Of a stretch of DNA of 64,000 nt, positions 37,201 through 49,200 are shown one piece after another; position 1 is the first letter of the stretch; each line of letters starts with the position of its first letter. Under the pieces are notes generated by a model, which searched no databases, was not told the origin of the DNA, and worked only from the letters and a program-made list of their open reading frames with translations. Where the stretch lies: the NCBI GenBank assembly GCA_013397455.1, contig VYZB01000528.1:436822-500821 (forward strand), given 5' to 3'. Both the position numbers and the translations under genes were made by a program. Source of the DNA: Crotophaga sulcirostris. Its lineage: Eukaryota; Chordata; Aves; Cuculiformes; Crotophagidae.

Positions 37201-40200
37201 TTACCAGAAGCTTAATTTGTGTTGTTTAGGAAGATATTTGTTATTCTTCAAATCAGCAGGTAGAACTGCTACCCAGTTGAAGAATTTAATGTTTACTGTT
37301 GATACTATTTACTATTAATCCAAATGATTCTGTCATCAAATAAATTAGCCACTGGACCTACTTGCCTTCATTTTTAATATAAATGGTATTAAAACAGACC
37401 TGGTCTAAGATTGGGTCTCATGGACTGCCTTATCCATTTATTGTGTGATGGTGCAAAACTACCCCTTTAGCTAATTTCTTTTCTTCTCTTTTTTTCTTTG
37501 TTTTTTTTTTTTTTTGTGGTGGTGGTAGTGGTGTTTGTTTGTTTGTTTTTTCTTAGTGGTCATAAAATACTCTGTATGTAAGAGCTGCTGTGGCAGTGTC
37601 AGCTTTCTTCTATTAACCTCTGCCTCTGACAACCTTGGCTTAAGGAATTCTTGCTTGCTATTCCTGTTTTCCAGGTAGCGCTGCAGTTCACTATGTAGAG
37701 AAATCCAGGGCCACTGTATGTGAGTCAGTGCTGTGACAGCCGCACTGAATTGATTCACATTAAAAGTAATCCTCTCAAACAGGGTGAAGGAGGAGTATTT
37801 TTAACTGTGATTAATTTGATGGCCTGGTTTACAGTGTAAACTCAGAAACTGTCCATCAGCATAGGCAGGTGGAGGGCGAGATGAGGCAGAAACTAATGAT
37901 CTATGCTGAAGATATGAGTGATCAGGGTGAGGCTGGAATCCCTTGATCCAGATCTCATGTGTTGCCAAAGAGCACCCTCAGATGTTGTCCTGAGCGAGGT
38001 GATTCATTGCTTTCAGTGCTTGCTGCAGTATGGGTTGTACAGTGATGTTTTAATGGAATGATTTGTCTGTTTTACTTTTGTGTTCAATTCTTGACTTTTT
38101 TTGACAGCTCTTCGGCAACAGAACATCCCTGGCTTGAAAGCAGCCCTAAAGCTTCCCCGTCACTCCATCTGTCAATGGGAAACAGCAGACCACCAGGAGG
38201 TTATCTTGTGCCCTCTGAATTTTCAAACATCGTGCAAGATGTCTCTCTGTTCTCTCATTTCCAAACTCCAGGACTGCAAGCTGTCACCCTGAGCACCCCA
38301 GAGAATTCACCAGCAGAGCCACAGCAAGAACCTGCTGTCAGCAGCAGTACCCAGGCCTGCCTTAGCTACAGTAGGGGCAACACGGGCAGTAGCTCCCCTG
38401 AAGAGAAGAAACAAGCTACTCTTATGGCCAATACTAGCCTGTCTTCTGAAATCATGAGTTCGTCAGTAGCAAGTGCTGCGGACAATGGCTTTTTGACACA
38501 AAACTTTCTTACAGTGGCCTCTGGATGCAATAGCCTGAACAGTGTGGTTCAGCAGCACCATGGAGGGAGCCTGCATGCTCAGCCACCTCTTCCAGAGAAA
38601 AAGAGATCCTCTGAAGGAGACCATTCCTTTGCCTCTGTGTCACCTTCTTCCAGTGGCTTCTCTAGCCCCCACAGTGGAAGTACAATCAGCATCCCTTTCC
38701 CAAATGTCCTCCCAGACTTCTCTAAAATGTTACACACTTCCCCAGTGCCAGGTAGGTTCTGCATCAGAGAAATGCAAAATACATTAGATTTTATGTGAGC
38801 TTATAAACAAACAAACAAAGAAACAAAAAAACCCCAACATTTACAGGATATTAAAAGTGGAAGGGAGGGAAGGGAAAGCAGTGGAATGAAAATGACACAG
38901 AGGACTGAGTGTTTGCAGTAAGTGGCGCCAGTTCACTGGCTTTGGATGCCTTATTCAGAGAACAAGGCTACAGAATTGTTTTGCTCTTCTCTAGACGTCA
39001 GCCAGGGCAGCCTACCTTTAGAACTGCCAAACCACAAACAAGTAGTCTGGAGTCCAGCTTCTTTTAATAAGGGCTGACCTCTCTGTACTCTTCTAGACTT
39101 GTGTCAAGAATAGTTTAAAATGTGAATGTATATTCACTGGACCTCATTGAGAAGCTTTTTATTTAATACAGCTTTATAAGCATAAAGGTTTTTCTTATTT
39201 TATGGGTTTTGCAAAATGAAACTTCAAAAATGCTTTCAGTAGCTTAGTGTACAGTTTTATATTTGCTAGTTCGAAAACAGTTCTGAGTTTCTTTAGGGTG
39301 TCCTTCTAATAATACATCTTTTGAATAATATCTTGACTTTTTTTTCCTCTTTTATTTCACAGAAAACACAACGGATAAACATGTGACCGTAAAATTTGTC
39401 CAAGACACATCCAGGTTCTGGTATAAGTCAGATATTTCAAGAGAACAAGGTATATCAACTGATAGATATCCTGGTGTATCCATTCAGAGAAAGGCGAATT
39501 GGTGAATTACCCTTAATTTTTTTGGTGCATAACTGTTGTCTAAAAGAAATACAAGAACACAAAACCTGTAAGGGCCACAACTTCACTTAGTTTCTTTTGT
39601 CCAAAGGCTGACTTTGAGAGTGGAGGGCAGTCAAGTACTCCCTAAAAATACAGAACTAATCAGACAAATTATTAGCCTAAGTGAACTAACTACAAGGTAA
39701 TTTGAATCTGTCTGTGGTAGGTACTGCAAATGTATTATACTCTGCTGCAAAGCTCCAGGCTTTAGAATGGCAGATAAGCATGATGCAATACTGAAAATCT
39801 TCCTGCTTTCAGGAACCTTCTGAGTACATGTGTCCTGCTCTAGTTTGATCTCAGCCATGTGTGTTTTCTTGCAGAGATAACAGGTTGAGAGATGCTAAAT
39901 ATCAGAGAAAAATTCATTAGCTAGAAGTCATCATAAAAGCATCCTCGTCTATCGATCATTCTGTAGCCTGAAGTTTGTCAGCTACGAATGACATACTTTA
40001 TTTCTTAAACACTCCCATGGAACATCTAATGATGTACAATAAAGATAGGGTACATCTATATGTAGATATATTATTGAATGAGTTGGAGAAAGCTTTTATA
40101 AAATTATGCCTTACCCTGCAACAATGTGTAAATAAAGCATGCTGGGTGCTTTTGCAGATGTAATTGATCTGACGGTCCTTATGTCCATATTTTAATATTC

Positions 40201-43200
40201 AGCTATACTGAGTTGTGTTTAATGAGTTATGGCAGAATTTTAAACTAGGATTTTTAAAATGTGGTTGTCAACAAGGAAAAATGATGAATTACTTCTGCAT
40301 TGAGAAGGAAGTTCACACTAAGCCAAAATAGCCTTAAGTTGTTGTCATTGAATTGCTGTCTGTCTAGTTCTTAGTGTCTTGAGTGGTGAGGATATCTCTG
40401 AGAGTGTAGTGGTAAATATGGGCCCAGGGGAATAAAGATCATATGAAACAGGTCAGTAATTTATCTTTGGATGATGCCTTACTGATCTTGTCACTCCAGT
40501 CCCCCTTCCACTTGTCTGCTCCCCAAACTTAATGAGAACTGAGGTTTTTAAATGTGCAAAAAAATTTCCTGACCTGGTGCATGTCCAGAGAGGAGAGTAG
40601 ATCATAAAGGAAGCTTAAACCTAGCTACTTGAGCAAATGAAAAGAAAATCTTCCCAGCCTTTTAGTATGCCTACCGAGTAATGTGAAATAGTTTTCTTCT
40701 TCACCAACTGACAGATGAATAGAACAGAATATATACATGTTTACTTTACCCATGTAAACAAGGGAGACAACTGTCTGTCTTTTCCTGATTTACTATTGCT
40801 ATTCTTTTTTTAATTGAAAAAAGAAGTATGTGTATATGTTTATCATGACTCAGGCCTTGCAAAATATGGCTTCATGTCCTACATGCATAATTTCCATCTT
40901 CGGTTTCAAATTAAGATTAATGATTAGATGAGCCTGTTGTCTTTTTTCAAAGTGAGTTTGGATTTTGGCCTAGTAGATTTCAAAGCCTGCAGCAGGCTCA
41001 TGCAAAGCAAGAGCAATTTCCATGCAAATGGTTCCTCCTGGGGAGGACTTCATATCACACTTCCAGCAGAGATCACAGAATATAGATGTAAAATATTTCA
41101 ATGCTTGGGTAGTCAGAGAGCAAATATTCACTTACATCTCTTCACTTGCTTTAAAACTAGTGAGAAAGTGAGAGTGCTTTGCAGGGACAGAAACTTGGTG
41201 GTGGAAAAAAATGGATCTGCTCTGCCTGTTGAAGCTGCACAGGAAAAGAAAAACAGTGCTATCTAGTCAGCCTGGGAATTACAGAGGGCTATGCTCTCTG
41301 TCATGCTTCTAACAAGTTTCCAAAATGTATGCAGGAATCAACTTGCTCTTATGCTGGTTGCAGGAATCCTGGTGGGACCTGTACGTCCTTCTCTGTTTAA
41401 AAATCAGTAGGGATCTGTACTTCAGGCTTCTCTTGAAATAACTATCTCTGAGACTTGCATAAGATGTTTCCACTCAGATCCCCCAAATATGCATGATTGC
41501 TTTCTGTTCTACAGCAATGGAGACAGAGAAAAGGATCTTATTTTCTTTAGTGTCCTATTAATTATAGACTTGCATTTCTGTAGTTTTTGGGCATGTGCAT
41601 TGGTTTGGAACTGTTTTTCTCTCTCTTTCCCGGCATCCCCTGCAGCCATTGCTGTTCTTAAGGACAAGGAACCTGGGTCATTTGTTGTGCGAGACAGTCA
41701 TTCTTTCAGAGGAGCCTATGGGCTAGCAATGAAAGTTGCTACACCACCTCCTTCTGTGCTGCAGTCAAACAAGAAAGGTATTGTATGCTTTCTGTTATTT
41801 CACAAGCCACACATAGTAGGAAGTCTTTATTACTGGTTAATAATGTGGAGGCATCTACCCTCTTCTATTAAGTGCAGCTTGAATAACAGTCTCCTTTTGG
41901 GACGTGGTTAAATGAGAGTGGATAAGATGTCTGTTTGCTCTCTACAACTACCTAAAAGGAGGTTGTAATCAGGCAGGGGTTGGTCTCTTATCTTGGGTGA
42001 CCAGTGACAGAACAAGACGGCATGGACTCAAACTTTGCCAGGGGAGGTTTACGCTTGATATTAGGAAAAAATTCTTCACTGAAAGGATGATTGACCATTG
42101 GAATGGGCTGCCCCGGGAGGTGGTGGAGTCGCAATCCCTGGAGGTGTTTAAGAGGAGATTGGATGAGGCACTTAGTGCCATGGTTTAGATGATGGGTTGG
42201 TGTTGGTGTTAGTGTTGGGTTATAGGTTGGACTCGATCTCAAAGGTCCTTTCCAACCTTGTATCACAGTATTACAGTTTCAACGTGGCTTGTAAATATAT
42301 GTTCATTGTGACAGTGCATGTATTGTACCTTTTAAACCTGATAGAAAACGAGTAATGGGTCCTCCCTAGCAATCAAAAGTCTGCATTCAGTCCACACAGA
42401 ATTATGTAAAGCTTTAACTTGGATGGAAGGTTGAATATTTTTGACCCCAGGATTTTGTTTTGAGGCAGTTATATATTAGATATAAAGCTGAGGACATTCC
42501 CTAAGGAAAGGTGATAGTTGTTTAAAAGAAAGTGATGAAATACACCTGCTCTCCCAACTCCAGTGCCTCCATATAGAACTTGGGCCTGATAGTTGTGAAA
42601 GGTAAAATTAGAAGAACATGCAGAAAGCATTAAACAGTGTATGGAAACTCAGTGGTCGGTTTTTGGCTCCATTTGTGCTACTGCAGGAGTCATGGAGTGG
42701 TTTTCCTTGCTGCTGTTTTCCTTCTACAGAGTTTGTCTTTCATTAGTAGATGCTGCTTGGTGTGAGGTAAGTAGCTGAGATCACAGGAAAGCAGTGATTC
42801 TTAGTGGTGTGGTTATGGAAGTGTGGTTTTGTCTGGTGTTGGTTGGGCATTTTTTTTTAAGATTTCCTGCTTACTCTGGGGCAAGGTTAGCTGTCCATGT
42901 CTATTAGAATAACAATCTGGTATCTTGAGGCAATTTCTAATAAAAATTGCTGTGCAGTCCTCTTCTTATTGCCAAGAAACATCAACAGAACCACTGCAAT
43001 GTCTTATTTAATGAAGACAACAGGGATGCACTGGGGTGGTGATAGCACAACAAGGAGGTAAATGGAGATTGGCTGTAGATATTTTAAGTGATCTTTTTTA
43101 TCATCAGACCAATGAAGTCCAGGAATATACAAAAGTTTAAACTCTTCTGGCCTTTAAGAGCCAGTTTATGTGAGTTGCAAGTGGTAGTAAGAGAAAATTT

Positions 43201-46200
43201 CAGTTGAAACTGTAGCGTTTTTCTTCTTGCTCTGTGATATTTAGCTTTTTTGATTCCCACTGTTACATTCCAGAAGACACAAATTTCTTCAGTCACCTAC
43301 AGGGTTTCTTGTTCAGGCTTCCCCTCCACACATACCCTTGTGGTAATTTATTTGAAAATCATGAGTGTGTAATAGCAAATAGTAAGCTGTTTGAAAAGGT
43401 GATCTTTGCAATATTTGCATGCATAGGTGTTCCTACTGTCCAGATTAATGTGTTCATCTGCATCAGCCTGAAATTCAACCGTTGATGTCATGTGTTTCCT
43501 GGACTGTGGCTGATGAACACAGTCAAAGGGAGCATTTGTGCTTGTGGCCCTTGTAAAAAGGTTTGGACAGTTGGGTAGCTTCATCCTGTTGCTATGAAAT
43601 AACCCTTTAATTACTTGGAGAGAGACTAAGTTTGTAGTCAAGTGTGAAATGAGTCTTTCAAGAGATAATGAGGTTGTCTTAATTACAAGTCTGCATATGT
43701 ATGTGTATGTTTAAAGGTTTGCTAAATATCAAGGGAGGTTTTATGTACCTCTTGGACTTTGAATCTCCTCATTACATCCAACTTAACAACTTCAATTTTT
43801 CCTCTATTCCCAAGAGATAAAAACTGTCTTTAACCTTACTGCTTCGTGTAATTGCTTTTTTTCAGGGGCAAAGCCTTCATTGTAAAACTGAAAACACTTC
43901 AAAATTTAAAAACTAACTGAGAAACTTGTCATCATTACCTTTGTGTAGCTAAGTCTTCTATTGTTGTAATCTGGAAAAGGTCTGCAAGCAGAACTGTCCA
44001 TAGAAATCTGAGTATTTTATAATAATTTTATTCTCTTGTCACATTGGATACAAGTATTTCTAATAGGCAAGTACATCAGAACTTGTAACCATTTATTTTT
44101 CAGATTTCTGTTTCTTCTCTGTACTCAGGACAATGCTTGGCCATTCTGGACACCAGTGTATAGTTGGATGTCAGTCACTTACCATTTTAGACAGCCAGTG
44201 AAAATGATAGTGCGCTATTTTCTTGTTTTTTGTTTTGTTTTATTTTTTTTTCAAAATGGCCTTTCTGCTGCAGCTTATAACCTTGCAGCAGGGCAGGTCT
44301 AATGTATTCTTTGCATGCGTATGTAAAATATTTCGTGGTAATTTAGAAGACTGTTTCATAAAGAACTGCTGATTTGTGAGACTGTTGTCTGTTCATTGTG
44401 TCTCTTCATGAGCTTTCTTTTTCAACACAGTTGGAGATTTGGCAAATGAACTTGTAAGGCATTTTCTGATTGAATGCACTCACAGGGGAGTGCGCTTGAA
44501 AGGATGCCCAAATGAGCCATATTTTGGTAAGTACTGTGCATCACAGGGGTACAGAAAATGGAAACAGTTTGGTTTTGCCAGGACTGTTTTATAAACTTGG
44601 AAGGGTGCAAATTAAACAATACTTTGCTCAAGTTCTGGTGTTTTCCATAGGAACCCATTCTAAGGTTATAGGAGCCTTGAATGCAAGATGCACATAACCA
44701 AGCTTCCAGCAATCAAGCTTGTCTATCACTACCAATACCACTGCATACAGCTCAGCTGGATCACTGTTATAGGCGTTATTGATTCAGGATCTTTGCCTTA
44801 CTTTGTCCTCTCCTATATTTATACTGTGTATTAGCTTGCTAAAATGACACTAGAATACACTAAGTACTTTATGCTGTGTCAGCTTACCTAATGTAATATG
44901 ATGAAAGGACGTTACCTGTTGTGGCAAACAGCCAGCCACCTACCTAACTGCTCACTCATTTGCCCTCCTCAGTGGCGTAGCAGTGGAAGATAGGATGAGA
45001 AAGCTCATGAGTCAAGATAAATAGAGGGAGGTTGCTAACCCGTTACTACCATGTGCAAAAGAGTCTCAACTTGGGGAAAAATAATTTATTTTTTTGCCAA
45101 TTAAAATTTGTATCCAGGTAATGAGAGAAAAACATCAAAATAACACTTTTCCTTCCTCTTCTCCCAAGCTTAACTTCACTCCTCACCCCTGTTGCGGGCA
45201 GTGCAGGAGGGGATATGGAGTGTGTGATCATTACAGAACAGTTCCTCTCTGCTGCTCCATCCCTCTCCCACTTTTTCCGTGCTGAGGTGTGGGCTTTCCT
45301 CCTGGGCTGCCATCCTTCAGGAAAAAATCTATTCCAGCATGCAAACTCCGTGGGCCACAGTTCTTTCAGGAAATATCTGTCTGCTCCAATGTGAGGTCCT
45401 CCATGGGCTGCAGGGTTGGGGATGTCGGATTGGATGCCTGGAGCACCTTCTTCTTCTTCTCCTCTTACCATGTTGTTTCCTCTACTGTGTCTCGCCAGTT
45501 TTGTTCCCTTCTTGCCTCTGGTCTTTTTGGCCCTTCTTATATATGTTTTCCCAGATGTATTCCACCCATGGCTCAGCCGTGCCACACAGTGGGTATGCTG
45601 GAGCCAGCTGTGTCCAGCATAAAACAGCCCCTGACCTCTTCCCACAGAGGTCACCCCACAACCATCCCACCCCCTACAACCAGGCTTGTCACATGCACCC
45701 AGTACATCTGTGAAAGGGTCATCTACCATAAAATGAACAAGTGTAAAGTGACAAATACTATTTGAAGGAAAGGTGGATTGAATTTTGTCAGTGTTTGGCA
45801 TGAGACTTACTTCAAACCAGAAGCCCCTTTTATAAGCACAAATTAGAGGTGCATGTAGATAAATTAGTCAGTGGAAAGTGGTGCCCAAGAGGCAGAACTC
45901 CTTGCTCTTTCTTTGCCTCATCCCATAGCACTGACCCCTTGTACTCTTATGATCTCCAAAAGATTTTACTGCATTTCGCATGGCAGAAGTTAAGAGCATT
46001 GAAAGAAATTTACTGAGTTCCATATGTAATTGGTTTTGTCATTTTTGTGCTTTCTCCATTTGAAGTAAAGCCATTTGTGTTCTGATTTAAGCAGTGGGTT
46101 TAAACAGGGAAAGGGAGCATACGATCGTGATTAATGAATTCAAGTACATCCAACTGGGGCAGTGCTTGGAAACACGAATACACTCAAGTTGACTGAAAAA

Positions 46201-49200
46201 GGTCTTGGCTTAGGTGCCAAGAGAATATTTTTAAAGGGGTTGGGGAGGCGGCCCCTTGGTCTATAAAATGCTTCAGAACGAACATAACTGTTAAGCATTC
46301 TTGTTGTCCACCAAGTTAACTGTAAATGTCGTCTTGTTTTTTTCACTACAGGGAGTTTGACTGCTCTGGTATATCAGCATTCCATCACTGCACTGGCTTT
46401 GCCCTGTAAGCTCCTCATCCCAGACAGAGGTATGCTTGTTAAATTACAGAAGAGAGATACGCAGCCAAGCTCTGCTTCAAAGTGCCAGTGTCTGAAGGCA
46501 GGTGAACATGTCACAAGTCGAGATCTAAGCAAGAATGCACGTGGAAGGAAGCTGGTTTTCAGAAGTTGTTCAGTACTGCTGACGGCTTTTATCCAAGCTG
46601 TTGTTGTGAGCATACTAATCCTGTGATATTCTATTCATAAACATATATGTGTCGTGGAAATCTGCACAGTAATCTAGCATATAGGAAGACAAATGTAATT
46701 CTCAGATGTGAAATTATGCCCATGTATGGTTACATGTAACTACTCATCCAGGTCTGGGTAGCAAAAGGGCTTTAGGGAAGGCAAGTAGGTAAAGAACAGA
46801 AGAAGCCTTGAGTGTGATACTGGCAGGAAGGAAGTAGCAGCTTACACATGTCCACTTACGGTTTAAGTAAATGATCAAAAAACCTGTGTTGCATAATGGG
46901 GCTGTAATTCTAATTTTGGTTATGGTGATTTCATAAACCACTCTTAAGACAACAGCAAAATGTAGCTATGCTTGCCCCATAATTCCCTTGTCTGTTACTC
47001 TCCCACATGAAGTTAACACCAGATGTATTACTGAAATATTAAACATTCTTGTGGTTTTCTACAGAATTCTAAACTTTTGTTAAAGGCTATATGTCAGTGT
47101 TCAAACATAGCATTTTAATTATGCAGATAACATTAATGAAAACATTTTAGCACAAAAGCATGCTGTTGTTGATGCGACCAGAGATCTCTCTATATGGCAA
47201 ACCAGTGTGATAGGTGGGCTTGTTCTTATCCTCCTCACCTAAAATGGAAATCTCCTACTACTCTATCAGAGGTGCAGGACTGAAACGTTTTCCTTGTCCT
47301 GGATAAATATACCACAGTGAAATTTTATTTTGAATTTTTTTTTTTTTAATCCAGTATGATCTCGCATTTTAACATGATATTCTGTGATAATGATTCTGGA
47401 CACAGTATAAATAGTATTTAAAGGTCATCGATAACTCTAAATATGTGAATAGTGTCACACATCATATTACCGCTCTCTTGCTCATCTGAATGTATTGAAA
47501 GACAGCATGCACCATGTTAAATACAGCAGTAAGTAAGATCTATTTACATGCGTTTACATAACTGAAATAACATACTGATGGACAGTTTTCTCATTAATTT
47601 TAACAAAAGATTGGGAGGCAAACGTTCCACTGTTGTCCTACTATTACAACAGATGTTTGTTTTCTACATAAGTATGAATAATAAATGACTATAGTTGCAT
47701 ATACAGTATGATTATGCTGTCATCTTCTGAATCAAAGTACAATTAATTTATTTCATCATAGAAACACCAAGTCTTTGTGTCTTAATTAGTGTAAAATATA
47801 GAAATTAAATGAGATAATTGCACTATTTAAAAATGTTGAGGTTTTAATGAGGGAATATAGCTATTGATATTGTTTTAATATGACATCATGTGTGTCCCTG
47901 CAGCACATGCTATATAGTTATATCTTTTACAGTCATTAAATAAAGTTTGATCATTCCTCCTGCAGCACTGGAGGAAAAACCTGATGCAGCATGAAAACCA
48001 CATAAATGACTGTAGTTGCATATACAGTGTTGTTTCATGTTTCTGGCCAAAAGTTAGTCAGTAGATGAGATCACAGTTACAAAAGCTAAACTCGTACTTG
48101 ACTTTGTGCATTGATTTGTTGATTCAAATCCAAACAAGACATAGACAGTTTTTTCTGTTTGCAGATCCCTTGGAGGAGATAGCAGAAACTTCTCCACAAA
48201 CTGCTGCAAACTCAGCAGCGGAGCTTCTCAAACAGGGTGCAGGTCTGTTAAACTTTTTCATTGCATTTGACTGTCACCAAATTTTGTATCTTACATGAAG
48301 GGAGAAACAGAAGCTTAGACTGGACTGAAGGATGCTTATACAGCACTCTAAATTTATTAGAGTACTGTATAGAAGTGTAAAGGGCACTGTGAGGATATGT
48401 ACTAAGTTCTTCCTGTTTTCTGCAACTGGTGTCTAAATTCTACAACCCTGTGCTTTCTTTCCAGTTGTCTTCCATGAGGATTTGAGTTACACATAGGTTG
48501 GTTCCAGCACAGCAGTGTTTAAGTGGTGGCATTGCTTTCATGACTGATGAACTTAGAGAAGATTTTTTTTCAGTCTGTGGTTGCAGAGGTTCATTATCTA
48601 TGTCTAAGGTCTGCAAAAGGAAAGTGTTCAGTGGGGTTAAATTCTCAGCATAGGGGTCAACAATACCCCTGGAAAATGTTACTGTCCCATCCATCTGAAA
48701 AAAAAAATATTAAAAAACATTGCTTCACTTGATGCTGCATGTTGTTAGGAAATGTCCAGTGTCTTTTCCATTGGATGCTACTTTATGGATTCTCATGCAT
48801 ACTGCAGCACCCATTCCATCAAGTTGTCTTACCATGAGCTTATTGATGTGACAGAAGAACCCTGACATGGTTACCTCAAATGATGTCATGCTATACATTG
48901 GTGCCATCTGTATCACTCTGAGGTAGAGGTCTTTGCAACAGCTGTGTAGAGTTGCGCTCTGCTTCTCATCTGTTTTGTTTGCGTGCAGCTGACCAAGATG
49001 CAGCTAGTGAAACAGCCTGTCTGCGTGCTGGCATCCTTCACCCACCTTTATAGGACATGGTGGCGTGAGTACCCCCTTTGTAATTTAAGCCTGTCCTTAG
49101 TAGAAATGCAGCCACTCTGTTATTCCCCTGTACAGTGGGCCTGCCCAGGTGATCCTATCCACACCCTCTCACGGTCTTTTCAAGCTGCTATGAATTCTTC

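Noticed and set aside
37471..37758. Lys/His-rich 95-codon minus-strand frame
   Set aside because: The low-complexity end comes from the T-rich/GGT simple repeat; no gene signal.
41489..41911. Reading the SH2 exon as one 140-codon gene
   Set aside because: The flanks are intron read-through; acceptor 41645 and donor 41778 delimit the coding part.
45046..45801. 251-codon minus-strand open frame
   Set aside because: It lies across the solo LTR; LTRs of this sort are GC-richer and leave long chance frames. No protein resemblance.
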